From positions 1-64,000 of the forward strand of contig NZ_SSWH01000007.1 in NCBI RefSeq assembly GCF_004803505.1: 64,000 nt of DNA, in the 5' to 3' direction. The translations under genes and the position numbers were made by a program. The stretch is from Arthrobacter echini. Lineage in GTDB: Bacteria; Actinomycetota; Actinomycetes; Actinomycetales; Micrococcaceae. The notes beneath the pieces are model-generated. The model had not been told where the DNA came from. It saw only the letters and a list, made by a program, of their open reading frames with translations, and did no database searches. Positions 37,407-47,200 of this stretch are shown here, one piece after another (positions within the stretch are counted from its first letter, which is position 1; every line of letters begins with the position of its first letter).

Positions 37407-37421
37407 TGTAAACAGTTCTCA
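37407..37421 (+). promoter_or_regulatory. Probable Zur box upstream of the zinc operon
   Basis: TGTAAACAGTTCTCA is an imperfect palindrome matching the actinobacterial Zur pattern TGnnAAnnnTTnnCA. It lies about 10 nt after a TAAACT -10-like hexamer (37390-37395) and 20 nt before the znuA-like start, a position suited to repression. A zur gene lies at the end of the operon. Confidence 0.7.
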
Positions 37422-37441
37422 TTAGCTCGATCGAGGTTCGA

Positions 37442-38350
37442 ATGCCCATGTACCGCAGGTCGGCCCTGCCCGCGCTCCTCGCGGTGACCGTCCTCGCTCT
37501 CGTCAGCTGTGGCGGCGACGCAGGAAGTCCGGCCGTGCCGGACAGCGGCGACGACGCGATCTCCGTCGTGACCAGCACCGATGTCTTCGGCTACATCGCC
37601 GCGCGGGTGGGAGGACCGGAGGTGCAGGTGACGCCCATTGTCGACGGTCCCGGACAGGATCCGCACTCCTACGAACCCTCGGTGCAGGACAAGCTGACGG
37701 TGTCCAAGGCCGACCTCGTCGTCGACAACGGCGGTGGCTACGATCCCTTCCTCGGGCGGCTCGCGGAGGACACCGGCGTCGGACCCGTGCTGACCGCGGT
37801 GGAGCTGTCGGGGCTGGGACCGGAGGTTGCCAACGAGCACGTCTGGTACAGCCTTCCGGCCATGGAAGCCCTCGCCACTGCCATCGCAGAGGAACTCGCC
37901 CGTCTCGACGAGCCGAATGCGCAGGACTACCGCGCGCGCGCCGCCGCCTTCATCCAGGAGCTCTCTCCCATCAGGGACCGGCTCGATGATCTCGATGCGG
38001 ACGGTCCCGGAGGCAGCGTCGGTGTCACAGAGCCCGTTCCGGTCTACCTCCTCGAGGCGGCCGGACTCGAGAACGTCACGCCCCCGGCCTTCACGGAGGC
38101 CATCGAGGAGGGCACCGATGTTCCGGTCGCCGCGATCGAGGAGATGACGACACTCGTCTCGAACGGCACGCTGGCCTTCCTCGCCTACAACGAGCAGACG
38201 GAGAGTCCGCAGACCGAGCTGGTGCGCTCGAGCGCGGACGAGGCCGGTCTTCCGGTGCTGGACTTCAGCGAGACCCTGCCCGAGGGCGAGGACTACGTGT
38301 CCTGGATGAGGGCCAACACCGAGAACATCGCAGCCGTCCTCGAACCATGA
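37442..38350 (+). CDS. Zinc-binding ABC transporter lipoprotein (ZnuA-like)
   Basis: 302 residues. The signal peptide ends in a lipobox, LVSC, at residue 23. It is a cluster A-I metal-binding protein with His in DPHSYEPS and His in NEHVWYSL. TEPVPVYLLEAAGLEN supplies the third-site region. The long His-rich loop of proteobacterial ZnuA is absent. The Zur-like box upstream, the downstream ATPase and permease and the adjacent zur-type gene point to zinc. It overlaps the ATPase gene by 4 nt. Confidence 0.86.
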   Translation: MPMYRRSALPALLAVTVLALVSCGGDAGSPAVPDSGDDAISVVTSTDVFGYIAARVGGPEVQVTPIVDGPGQDPHSYEPSVQDKLTVSKADLVVDNGGGYDPFLGRLAEDTGVGPVLTAVELSGLGPEVANEHVWYSLPAMEALATAIAEELARLDEPNAQDYRARAAAFIQELSPIRDRLDDLDADGPGGSVGVTEPVPVYLLEAAGLENVTPPAFTEAIEEGTDVPVAAIEEMTTLVSNGTLAFLAYNEQTESPQTELVRSSADEAGLPVLDFSETLPEGEDYVSWMRANTENIAAVLEP

Positions 38351-39237
38351 GGGGCGCACCACTCTCCTTCGCCCCCACGACAGACTGGAAGTCGCCCATG
38401 GCCTCGACGAACCCCGGACCGGCAGCACCGCCGAAGCAGGCCGCGGTCCGGCCGGCGGTCAGTCTGCGGGGAGCGGGGCTGTCCTTCGGCACTCGCACGC
38501 TCTGGCAGGGGCTCGACGTCGACATCATGCCCGGGGAGTTCCTCGCCGTCCTCGGGCCCAACGGGTCGGGCAAGACGAGCCTGCTGAAGGTGCTGCTGGG
38601 GCTGCAGGCGCTCGATGAGGGAACGGCCCTGCTCGACGGCCGGCCGGTGGCACGGGGATCACGGGCGCTGGGCTACATCCCGCAGCAGAAGTCCTTTCCC
38701 CCCGAGACCCCGCTCAGGGCACGCGATCTCGTGGGGCTCGGCGTCGACGGCCATCGCTGGGGGGTCCGCTGGAGGACGCAGGGCTACACCGAACGGGTGG
38801 ATGCCCTCCTCGAGGACGTCGGGGCACGCTCCTACGCCGATACGCCGGTGGGACTCCTCTCCGGTGGCGAGCAGCAGCGACTCCGTGCCGCACAGGCGCT
38901 CGCGGCCGATCCCGCTGTTCTGCTCTGCGACGAGCCGCTGCTCTCCCTGGATCTGCACCACCAGCAGGCGGTCAGTGCGCTGATCAACCGGCAGTCCCAC
39001 GAGAGGAACAGCGCCGTGGTCTTCGTGACCCACGAGATCAACCCCGTGATCGACTATGTCGACCGCGTCCTGTACCTGGCGGACGGCAGATTCCGGGTGG
39101 GAGCACCGTCCGAGGTCATGACGAGCGAGGTGCTCTCCGATCTCTACCGCAGCCCCGTCGAGGTCCTCGAGAGCAACGGCCGGATCGTCGTCGTCGGGCT
39201 GCCCGATGCCACGACCCACCATCACGAGGTCGTCTGA
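38347..39237 (+). CDS. Zinc ABC transporter ATPase (ZnuC-like)
   Basis: 296 residues. Walker A is GPNGSGKTS near residues 76-84, the ABC signature LSGGEQQRLRAAQALA near 174-189, and Walker B VLLCDEPLLSLD near 195-206. An extra N-terminus of about 45 residues precedes the domain; an in-frame ATG at 38398 is an alternative start. It couples ATP hydrolysis to zinc uptake with the binding protein and permease on either side. Confidence 0.9.
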   Translation: MRGAPLSFAPTTDWKSPMASTNPGPAAPPKQAAVRPAVSLRGAGLSFGTRTLWQGLDVDIMPGEFLAVLGPNGSGKTSLLKVLLGLQALDEGTALLDGRPVARGSRALGYIPQQKSFPPETPLRARDLVGLGVDGHRWGVRWRTQGYTERVDALLEDVGARSYADTPVGLLSGGEQQRLRAAQALAADPAVLLCDEPLLSLDLHHQQAVSALINRQSHERNSAVVFVTHEINPVIDYVDRVLYLADGRFRVGAPSEVMTSEVLSDLYRSPVEVLESNGRIVVVGLPDATTHHHEVV

Positions 39238-39240
39238 GGC

Positions 39241-40152
39241 GTGGACTTCCAGGAGGCCCTGGCGGCTGTCTTCACCTTCGACAACTACGCCGAGCTCCTG
39301 CCGCTCGTGCGCAACTCGCTGCTGGCAGGAGCCGTCCTCGGGCTCCTCGGCGGCCTGATCGGCGTCTTCGTGATGATGCGCGATCTCGCCTTCGCCGTCC
39401 ACGGCATAGCGGAACTGTCCTTCGCCGGCGCCGCCTTCGCACTGCTCGTCGGGGCGAACGTGGTGGCAGGCTCCCTCGTCGGGTCGGTCCTCGCCGCCCT
39501 CGTCCTCGGGCTCATGGGTATCCGGGCCCGCGACAGGAACTCCATCATCGGGGTGGTGATGCCGTTCGGCCTCGGTCTGGGGATCCTCTTCCTCTCGCTC
39601 TACGAGGGCCGCGCTGCGAACAAGTTCGGGCTCCTCACCGGCCAGATCGTCTCGGTCGACGACGTGCAGCTGGGTCTGCTGGTGGGCAGCGCCGTCGTGG
39701 TGATCGTCGTCCTCGCGGCCATCTGGCGTCCGCTGACCTTCGCGAGCGCCGATGCGGATCTGGCCGAGGCACGCGGTGTTCCCGTTCGTGGTCTGTCGAT
39801 CCTGTTCATGGTGCTGCTCGGCGTCGCCGTGGCCCTGTCCATCCAGGTGGTCGGTGCGCTGCTGGTGCTCTCGCTGCTCATCACGCCCGCTGCAGCGGCG
39901 CTGAAGCTCACCGCGGCTCCGGGGCGCGTCGTCGTCCTCAGCGTCGCGTTCGCCTGCGTCTCGGTGGTGGGCGGGATCCTGCTCGCCCTAGGCGGACGTG
40001 TCCCTATCAGCCCCTACGTCACCACGATCTCGTTCGCCATCTACCTGGCCTGCCGCCTGATCGCCTCACGCCGCGTCACCGGTACCGCCGGCCGCAGAAC
40101 CGTCAGCGCCTCCGCCCGCGGCTCCGGGGTTTCCCCCACGCCGTCGACCTGA
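39241..40152 (+). CDS. Zinc ABC transporter permease (ZnuB-like)
   Basis: 303 residues from a GTG 3 nt after the ATPase stop. It is an ABC-3 family permease with about eight helices, the conserved FAVHGIAELSFAGAAFALL near residues 51-69, and VVGALLVLSLLITPAAAALKL near 203-223. The C-terminal 30 residues are a polar Ser/Arg tail. It forms the membrane channel of the zinc importer. Confidence 0.92.
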   Translation: MDFQEALAAVFTFDNYAELLPLVRNSLLAGAVLGLLGGLIGVFVMMRDLAFAVHGIAELSFAGAAFALLVGANVVAGSLVGSVLAALVLGLMGIRARDRNSIIGVVMPFGLGLGILFLSLYEGRAANKFGLLTGQIVSVDDVQLGLLVGSAVVVIVVLAAIWRPLTFASADADLAEARGVPVRGLSILFMVLLGVAVALSIQVVGALLVLSLLITPAAAALKLTAAPGRVVVLSVAFACVSVVGGILLALGGRVPISPYVTTISFAIYLACRLIASRRVTGTAGRRTVSASARGSGVSPTPST

Positions 40153-40213
40153 GCTGACAGCGCCGAGCGCTGAGCTGGTGTCGCCGCTCAGTCACCGGAG
40201 ATCCCGGCAGCAC

Positions 40214-40684
40214 TCAGGTGCGGTTCCGCAGCACCGTGCACTCGGGACACACGCCCTGGATCTCCACGGTGTGCGCGGCATCGGTGAAACCGTACTCGGC
40301 AGCGATGCGTCCGGCCCACTGCTCGACGGCGGGCGCCTCGATCTCCACGGCCCTGCCGCAGTACGTGCACAGGAGGTGATGATGGTGGTGCTCCACGGCG
40401 CACCGCCGGTAGACCGCCTCGTTGTCCGCATTGCGCAGGACGTCCACCAGGCCGTCGTCGGCCATGGACTGCAGGATGCGGTAGGCGGTGGGCAGCGAGA
40501 CGGACGCTCCACGCTCGCGCAGCACCCGGTGCAGTTCCTGCGTGCTCACGAAGTCGTCGAGATCGTCGAGCGCGGCGCTGACCGCCCGACGCTGACGGGT
40601 CATGCGCTGTTCGGAGCCCCTGCGGACCGGGACCGGGGCGCCGGCGCCTGCCGCGACCGCACCGGGAACTGCTTCGGGCGTCAT
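40214..40684 (-). CDS. zur: Fur-family repressor, probably Zur
   Basis: 156 residues. A winged helix (about 30-100) with ELHRVLRERGASVSLPTAYRILQSM is followed by the metal-binding domain with HHHHHLLCTYCGRAVEIEAP and a second CxxC in VCPECTVLR. These give the structural zinc site C-x2-C/C-x2-C and a His cluster. The gene converges on the zinc transporter operon, so Zur is the best subfamily call. In high zinc it should bind the box at 37407-37421. Confidence 0.88.
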   Translation of the reverse strand: MTPEAVPGAVAAGAGAPVPVRRGSEQRMTRQRRAVSAALDDLDDFVSTQELHRVLRERGASVSLPTAYRILQSMADDGLVDVLRNADNEAVYRRCAVEHHHHHLLCTYCGRAVEIEAPAVEQWAGRIAAEYGFTDAAHTVEIQGVCPECTVLRNRT

Positions 40685-40763
40685 CTCACTTCCCTTCCGT
40701 GGGCCTGCCGGCGCCCTGCATGAGCTTCCAGATTATCAGCGGCGTCAGGGGTAGTGTGGGGCC

Positions 40764-41420
40764 ATGCAGCTGACCAAGTTCTCCCATTCCTGCGTCCGGC
40801 TCGACCAGGACGGCTCCGTGCTCGTCGTCGACCCGGGTGGTTTCTCCGAGGTCGACGAGGCCCTCGATGGCGCCGACGTCATCCTGATCACCCACGAGCA
40901 CCCGGACCACATCGACCAGGAGCGCGTGGTCGCGTTCCTGCAGGCGAACGCCGCCGTGGAGCTGTGGGCACCGGCCGGGGTGATCGACGCGCTCGGTGAC
41001 GCACTCGACGGGGCCACCGACCGGCTGCACGCCGTGGGGGGCGGGGAGGAGTTCTCCGCCGCCGGGTTCGAGCTCAGGACCTTCGGGAACCAGCACGCGC
41101 TGATCCACCCGCTGATCCCCGTGGTCGGCAATGTCGGCTTCCTGATCAACGGCTCCCTCTACCACCCGGGCGACTCGTTCACCGTGCCGGACGGTGTGGA
41201 GGTCCGGACGCTCCTCGTGCCCGTGCACGCTCCGTGGTCGAAGCTCTCGGAGGTCGTCGATTTCGTCATCGCGGTCAGGGCACCGCGTGCCTTCCAGATC
41301 CATGAGGCGCTGCTCAGCAAGCCGGGTCTCGATCTCTTCGAGGGCAATCTGACGCGGCTCGCCGAGCCCTTCGGGACGGCCTTCAGGCATCTGGCACTCC
41401 GCGAGTCCGTCGACCTCTGA
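40764..41420 (+). CDS. MBL-fold metallo-hydrolase
   Basis: 218 residues. The motif THEHPDHID (residues 47-55) is the HxHxDH metal-binding signature of the metallo-beta-lactamase fold. The opening MQLTKFSHSCVRLDQDGSVL and the pattern NVGFLINGSLYHPGDS resemble UlaG-like/YtkL-type hydrolases of unknown substrate. A TAGTGT -10-like element (40752-40757) ends 6 nt before the ATG, so a leaderless mRNA is likely. It converges with the next gene, with only 8 nt between stops. Confidence 0.9.
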   Translation: MQLTKFSHSCVRLDQDGSVLVVDPGGFSEVDEALDGADVILITHEHPDHIDQERVVAFLQANAAVELWAPAGVIDALGDALDGATDRLHAVGGGEEFSAAGFELRTFGNQHALIHPLIPVVGNVGFLINGSLYHPGDSFTVPDGVEVRTLLVPVHAPWSKLSEVVDFVIAVRAPRAFQIHEALLSKPGLDLFEGNLTRLAEPFGTAFRHLALRESVDL

Positions 41421-41428
41421 CGGCGGTC

Positions 41429-42538
41429 TCAGCCGGGGTACGCGCCTGCTCCGTCCAGCGTCGGCGGCCAGGAACCGGTGGCGAAGAAGTCCTCGAGGAC
41501 AGCCAGCGCACCCGTCGGGTCCAGGCCGCGGTTCGCCAGCCAGGCGTCGTCGTCGTACGTTGCCGCGTAGCGGTCCCCGGAGTCGCACATCAGCGACACG
41601 ATGCTCCCGGTGCGTCCCTCGGACACCAGATCGGCCACCAGCTGCCAGACACCCCAGAGGTTCGTGCCGGTGGAGGGCCCGGCATGCAGACCGGTGAGCG
41701 TGCGCAGGTGCCGGGCGGCAGCGACCGACGCCGCGTCCGGGACCTGGATCATGGTGTCGATCACGCTCGGGACGAAGCTCGGCTCCAGGCGTGGCCTGCC
41801 GATCCCCTCGATGCGGGAGGGACGCCCGCTCGGCCGGGAGCCGGGGTTGGCCCACGCCGGGTAGAAGGCGGAGTTCTCCGGGTCGACGACGGCGAGCCGC
41901 GTGGGGTGCCGGTGGTAGCGCAGGTACCTCCCGATGGTGGCGCTCGTACCCCCTGTGCCGGCGCCGACGACGATCCAGGCAGGCAGCGGGTGCGGTTCGA
42001 GGCTCAGTTGGCCGAAGATCGATTCGGCGATGTTGTTGTTGCCGCGCCAGTCCGTGGCCCGCTCGGCGAACGTGAACTGGTCCATGTAATGACCCCCGGT
42101 CCGCCGGGCCACGGCTTCGGCCTCGGCGTAGACGTCCGAGGCGTGCTCGACGAAGCGGCACGTACCGCCGTACTGCTCGATCAGCGTGATCTTCTCGGGA
42201 CTCGTGGTGGCCGTCATGACCGCGACGAACTCGAGGCCGAGCAGCTGTGCGAAATAGGCCTCGGAGACCGCGGTGGACCCGCTGGAGGCCTCCACGATGA
42301 TGGACCCCTCCGTGATCCAGCCGTTGACGAGGCCGAACAGGAACAGCGAGCGGGCCAGGCGGTGCTTCAGGCTTCCCGTCTGGTGTGTCGACTCGTCCTT
42401 GAGGTAGACCTGCACGCCCCAGTGCTCCGGGAGCGGCACCGCGAACAGATGCGTATCGGCGGATCTGTTGCTGTCGGCCTCGATGCGCCGCACGGCGTCG
42501 TCGGCCCATGATCTGTCCGCGGAGCTGAACCGTGCCAT
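41429..42538 (-). CDS. PLP-dependent cysteine synthase-family enzyme (Cds1-like cysteine desulfhydrase)
   Basis: 369 residues from an ATG at 42538. Fold-type II PLP enzyme: the PLP Lys is K58 in TGSLKHR. The phosphate loop is [12 protein letters not shown]. The [18 protein letters not shown] segment binds the substrate carboxylate. The pattern and extended length match the actinobacterial Cds1 group, which releases H2S from L-cysteine, rather than CysK or CysM. The divergent gene encodes a sulfurtransferase, supporting a role in sulfur turnover. A cystathionine beta-synthase-like role is the main alternative. Confidence 0.85.
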   Translation of the reverse strand: MARFSSADRSWADDAVRRIEADSNRSADTHLFAVPLPEHWGVQVYLKDESTHQTGSLKHRLARSLFLFGLVNGWITEGSIIVEASSGSTAVSEAYFAQLLGLEFVAVMTATTSPEKITLIEQYGGTCRFVEHASDVYAEAEAVARRTGGHYMDQFTFAERATDWRGNNNIAESIFGQLSLEPHPLPAWIVVGAGTGGTSATIGRYLRYHRHPTRLAVVDPENSAFYPAWANPGSRPSGRPSRIEGIGRPRLEPSFVPSVIDTMIQVPDAASVAAARHLRTLTGLHAGPSTGTNLWGVWQLVADLVSEGRTGSIVSLMCDSGDRYAATYDDDAWLANRGLDPTGALAVLEDFFATGSWPPTLDGAGAYPG

Positions 42539-42725
42539 CGGGCCAGCGTACAAGCCGCACCCCGATCCGGCGGACGCGGGCGGCGGACGAGCACCGATGG
42601 GTGCGGGCACAGATCGGCGCGGACACTTCTTGGTGCACGCCCGCCGGTGTGGTGGACTGGCGTGCATCAGGACCGGTACGCGAAGGACCTCGCGTGCCGG
42701 TCATCCGTTCCGACAGGAGATCTCG

Positions 42726-43553
42726 ATGAAGACTCTGATGGATGTGCAGGAACTGCAGGACCGGATGACCTCCGGCGCGCAGCTGATCCTGCTCGACGTG
42801 CGCTGGGCCCTGGGCGATCCCCACGGCCATGAGAACTACCGTGAAGCCCACATCCCCGGTGCCGTGTACGTGGACCTGGAGACCCAGCTGTGTGCCCCGG
42901 GCGGCCCGGGTCTGGGGCGCCATCCGCTGCCGGACGCCGAGGCGTTCCAGGAATCGGCCCGGCAGTGGGGGCTCGACGACGACTCCACCGTGGTGGCGTA
43001 CGACGACTCCGGCAATCTCGCGGCGGCCCGCCTCTGGTGGCTCCTGCGCGACGCCGGCTTCGGCTCCGTCAGCCTGCTCGACGGCGGCCTGAGCGCCTGG
43101 CGTGCTGCCGGCTTCGACGTGGAGGGCGGTCAGGAGCAGCACTGCGTGGGCTCCGTGACCCTCTCCAGCGGGCACATGCCCGTCGTGTCGATCCCGGATC
43201 TGCTCGATGACGCCTCGGTGGACGTCGTGCTCGACGCCCGCGCGGGTGACCGCTTCCGCGGCGAGCAGGAGCCCGTGGACCCGAAGGCCGGCCACATCCC
43301 GGGTGCCGTGAGCGCCCCCACCGCGGAGAATCTCGGCCCGGACAGGCGCTTCCGGTCCGCCGCGGACCTCCGCCGCCGGTTCAGTGCACTCGGCGCCGAC
43401 CAGGGGAACGTGGCGGTGTACTGCGGCTCGGGGATCACCGCCGCACACGAGATCGCCGCACTGGAGATCGCCGGGATCAGCGCGTCGCTCTTCCCGGGGT
43501 CCTGGTCGCAGTGGTCCACCACCGAGGGGCTGCCCGTCGCTACCGGCGCCTGA
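42726..43553 (+). CDS. Sulfurtransferase with two rhodanese domains
   Basis: 275 residues from an ATG with an AGGAG site 7 nt upstream. Two rhodanese domains: residues 1-135 (inactive; Asp replaces the Cys) and 150-275 (active). The catalytic loop CGSGITA with C233 matches the CGSGVTA-type loop of 3-mercaptopyruvate sulfurtransferases rather than thiosulfate-type loops. It moves sulfane sulfur to acceptors. It is divergent from the cysteine desulfhydrase-like gene across 187 nt, which probably holds a shared regulatory region. Confidence 0.9.
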   Translation: MKTLMDVQELQDRMTSGAQLILLDVRWALGDPHGHENYREAHIPGAVYVDLETQLCAPGGPGLGRHPLPDAEAFQESARQWGLDDDSTVVAYDDSGNLAAARLWWLLRDAGFGSVSLLDGGLSAWRAAGFDVEGGQEQHCVGSVTLSSGHMPVVSIPDLLDDASVDVVLDARAGDRFRGEQEPVDPKAGHIPGAVSAPTAENLGPDRRFRSAADLRRRFSALGADQGNVAVYCGSGITAAHEIAALEIAGISASLFPGSWSQWSTTEGLPVATGA

Positions 43554-43731
43554 GCGGGCAGTACGCCCCCGTGCCGGTCCGGCGGATCACCACTGGTCCG
43601 CCTGGTCCGGTCGCGGTAGCGTCGAGGGCATGCACCCAGGACGCCCCGCACCACCACCGCTGCGCGGCCGTGTGCGGCTGCCGGGCGGCTCCGACCGGAG
43701 CTCGCCGCCCACCGATACATCAGGAGCACCC

Positions 43732-44157
43732 ATGGCGACCATGTTCACGAAGATCATCGACGGTGAGATCCCGGGGAGGTTCATCTGGCAGGACGACGAC
43801 GTCGTCGCCTTCCTGACGATCGCACCCATCACCCCCGGCCATACCCTCGTGGTCCCGCGGCGGGAGATCGTGCACTGGCTGGAGGCCGAGCCGGAGCTGC
43901 TCTCCAAGGTGATGGCGGTCGCCCAGAGGATCGGCCAGGCGCAGGAGAAGGCCTTCGACGCGCGGCGCGTCGGTGTCCTCATGGAGGGCTACGAGGTGCC
44001 GCACTTCCACGTCCACGTATGGCCCACGCAGTCACCCGCGGACTTCGACGTCAAGCGTGTGGATCTCTCCCCGGATCCCGCGGCGCTGGACGAGGCGGCA
44101 CAGAGACTGCGCGACGCCCTGCGTGACGCCGGCCAGGGGGAGTACGTCTCCGACTGA
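43732..44157 (+). CDS. HIT-family nucleotide hydrolase or phosphorylase
   Basis: 141 residues from an ATG with a strong AGGAG site. The histidine triad HFHVHVWP lies near residues 92-99. The opening TMFTKIIDGEIPGRFIWQDD is typical of the HINT/HIT family that cleaves adenosine phosphoramidates or AMP-linked compounds. The frame is open further upstream to an ATG at 43630 that lies 7 nt after a TAGCGT hexamer, so a leaderless, 34-residue longer form is possible. A bidirectional terminator follows. Confidence 0.93.
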   Translation: MATMFTKIIDGEIPGRFIWQDDDVVAFLTIAPITPGHTLVVPRREIVHWLEAEPELLSKVMAVAQRIGQAQEKAFDARRVGVLMEGYEVPHFHVHVWPTQSPADFDVKRVDLSPDPAALDEAAQRLRDALRDAGQGEYVSD

Positions 44158-44178
44158 CTCCTCACTGCGACCGGCTCC

Positions 44179-44214
44179 TCACCGGCCCCGGCGCTGAGCC
44201 GTCGGGGCCGGTGA
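44179..44214. terminator. Bidirectional terminator between HIT gene and hrpA
   Basis: TCACCGGCCCCG (44179-44190) pairs perfectly with CGGGGCCGGTGA (44203-44214), between two convergent genes. Confidence 0.88.
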
Positions 44215-44221
44215 CGCCGTG

Positions 44222-47200
44222 CTATCGGCGCGCCTCGGCGAGAGCCTCGTTCAGCGCCGTCCGGATCCGCTTCTCCGACACCGAATAGGCCGTCCCGAGA
44301 TCCTGGGCGAACAGACTGACCCGCAGTTCCTCGATCATCCACCGTATGCGCCTGAGAGAGGGCGGACGGTACCGGCCCGCGGCCAGGGATGCGGCGGCGT
44401 CGTCGTAGTCGTCCTCGAGGCGCTGGACGGTGGCCATCGAGAGGCCGTCGCGCTGCACGTTCGTGGGGAGCTTCTCGAGCCTGATCTCGATCGCCCGCAG
44501 GTAGCGGGGGAGCTGGGCGAGCTGCGCATAGCCTGTCGCGGCGACGAAACCCGGGTACACGAGGTGCTCCAGCTGACTCCGGATGTCGTTCAGCGCCGTG
44601 ATCAGCGCCAGACTCGTGGTGCCCTTGAGCTGCTTCTGGATGCGCCGCGTACTGGAGAGCACCTTCTCCACCGTCGCCGTCACGGTGAACACCGTATCGA
44701 TGAGCTCGGCGCGCACCATTTCGTAGAGTCGGTCGAAGGCGTCCTCGCTCCAGGGAAGCTCCGCGGGGACGAGCTTGTCGATGGCCGCCAGGGTGCAGTC
44801 GCCGATCAGCTCGGCCACGCTCCCGTGCGGGTTCTGGCTGAACGTGAGCTTCTCCGTGTTGCTCAGGTGCTCCAGTATGTACTTCGCCGGGCTCGGGATG
44901 CGCAACGCCAGGAGCCTGATGATCCCTGCGCGCATGACGGTGGCCTGTTCACTCGCCGTCGGGAGGACCCGCAGCCCCACCGAGGTGCCCTCGTCCACGA
45001 TCGCGGGGAAGCCCGTCACCCGGTGGCCCGCGACGGAGCGCGAGATCTCACGCTCCACGGTGCCGAAGACCCAGGTCCTCTCGCCGGTGCGCTCGGCCAC
45101 GGCAGGAGCCTCCGCGAGGGCGACGCCACCGCCTGAGCCGGCAGCGGGACTGGCGGCAGCGGACGCTGCGCGGCTCGCGTCCCTACCGGTGCCCTGCCCA
45201 CCGCCGGTCTGCCTGCCAGCCGGTCCCGTTCCGGCGCGTGGCCGACCCGGTCCTCCACGGCCCGCTCTTCCACGCCCCGGTGTGGCCGCCGGACGCGTGC
45301 TGCCCGGCGTCGCTCCCAGGGATTGCGCGATGGCCCGGCTGACGGCGGGGGCGAGGGACTCCTTGAGTGCTTCCAGATCGCGGGACTCGTCCAGGACGCG
45401 CCCGTCGGCGTCAACCACCCGGAACCTCATCAGCAGGTGCTGCGGGACGGCGGACCAGTTCCAGGAACCCGGAGGGATGATCTGGCCGCGTGCACGGCGC
45501 AGGACGAGCTCCAGCGACGTCTCGAGGTCGTCGTGCGCGGGATCCGCATCCGCGGCCAGGGCCGCGACCGCGGTACGGGCGACGTCGGGAGCCGGGACGA
45601 AGTTCTTCCTTACCTGCTTGGGCAGCGATTTGATGAGGGCCGTGACGAGTTCCACGCGCTGGCCGGGGATCTGCCAGCGGAACGGCCCCGCGTCGAGCTG
45701 ATTGAGGAACAGGACGGGGATGGTGACGGTCACGCCGTCGTGCGCCCCCGGTGTCAGCGGCGAGAACTCATAGGTCAGCGGGAGCTCGAACCCCCCCTGG
45801 TGCCATGTGGTCGGGAACGCCGTCTCGTCGAGCTCGGCGGCGTCGTCGCTGCGGAGCTGGTCAGGGTCGAAGTCGAGCAGGTCGGGACGATCGTGGCGTG
45901 CCTTCTTCCACCAGGAGTCGAAGTGCCGCTCCGAGACCACGTCGGGACCGATGCGCTGGTCGTAGAACTCGAACAGGGTCTCGTCGTCCACCCGCAGGTC
46001 CCGGCGGCGCAGGCGGTTCTCGAGCTCCTCCACCTCGGCCAGCCGTGCCTGGTTGCGGCTGAAGAAGGTGTGGTGCGTCTTCCAGTCGCCCTCCACGAGA
46101 GCATGGCGGATGAACAGTTCCCGGGCGAGCTCGGGATCGATCCGGCCGTAGTTGATGCGCCGCTGCGGGACGATCGGCACGCCGTAGAGCGTGACCTTCT
46201 CGTACGCCATGACCGAACCCATCTTCCGGGACCAGTGCGGTTCGCTGTAGGAGCGCTTCACCAGGTGCGGTGCCACCTGCTCGGCCCACAGCGGATCGAT
46301 ACGCGCCACCACGCGCGCCCACAGCCGCGAGGTCTCCACGAGCTCCGCGGCCATGACCCAGTCGGGGGACTTCTTGAACAGCGACGAACCCGGGAAGATC
46401 GCGAAGCGGGTACCACGCGCTCCGGCGTACTCCCGCTTGCGCTGGTCGTACAGGCCGATGTTGCTCAGCAGGCCCGCCAGGAGGCTGATGTGGATCGGCT
46501 CGTGCAGGCCCACAGGATCCACGGGGCCGGAGTCCAGCGTGATGCCCAGCGGTTTCGCGAGCTGGCGCAGCTGCTGGAACAGATCCTGCCACTCCCTCAC
46601 GCGCAGATAGTTGATGAACTCCGCCCGGCAGAGTTTGCGGAACTGCGTGGAGGACAGTTCGTCCTGCTTCTGCTGCAGATACCGCCACAGATTCAGATAG
46701 GCCGTGAAGTCCGAGTTCTCGTCCACGAAGCGCTTGTGCTTCTCCGCGGCCTGCTGCTGCTTGGCGGGCTGGTCCGCCGAGGGTCGCTCCCGCGGATCCT
46801 GGATGGTCAGGGCGGCGGCGAGAACCATCACTTCCTTCACCGCCCCGCGCTCGCCCGCCTCGACGATCATGCGTCCGAGGCGTGGATCCACGGGCAACTG
46901 GGCGAGCTTGCGTCCCACGGGGGAGAGGCCGCCGTCGTCCTTCAGGGCTCCGAGCTCGCGCAGCAGGGTCACGCCGTCGTTGACGGCCTTCGACTCCGGA
47001 GGTTCCACGAACGGGAAGTCCGCGATGTCCTTCGGCCCGCGCGTGACGCCCAGCGCCGCCATCTGCAGGATGACTGCGGCGAGTGAGGTGCGCAGGATCT
47101 CGGGTTCGGTGAAGGGACGGCGGGCGGCGTAGTCCTCCTCCGAGTAGAGCCGGATGGCAATGCCGTCGGAGACGCGGCCGCTACGGCCCGAGCGCTGGTT

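Noticed and set aside
40686-43448. 920-codon frame on the minus strand across several genes
   Set aside because: It runs through the MBL, cysteine synthase-family and sulfurtransferase genes in shadow frames and shows no protein-like pattern.
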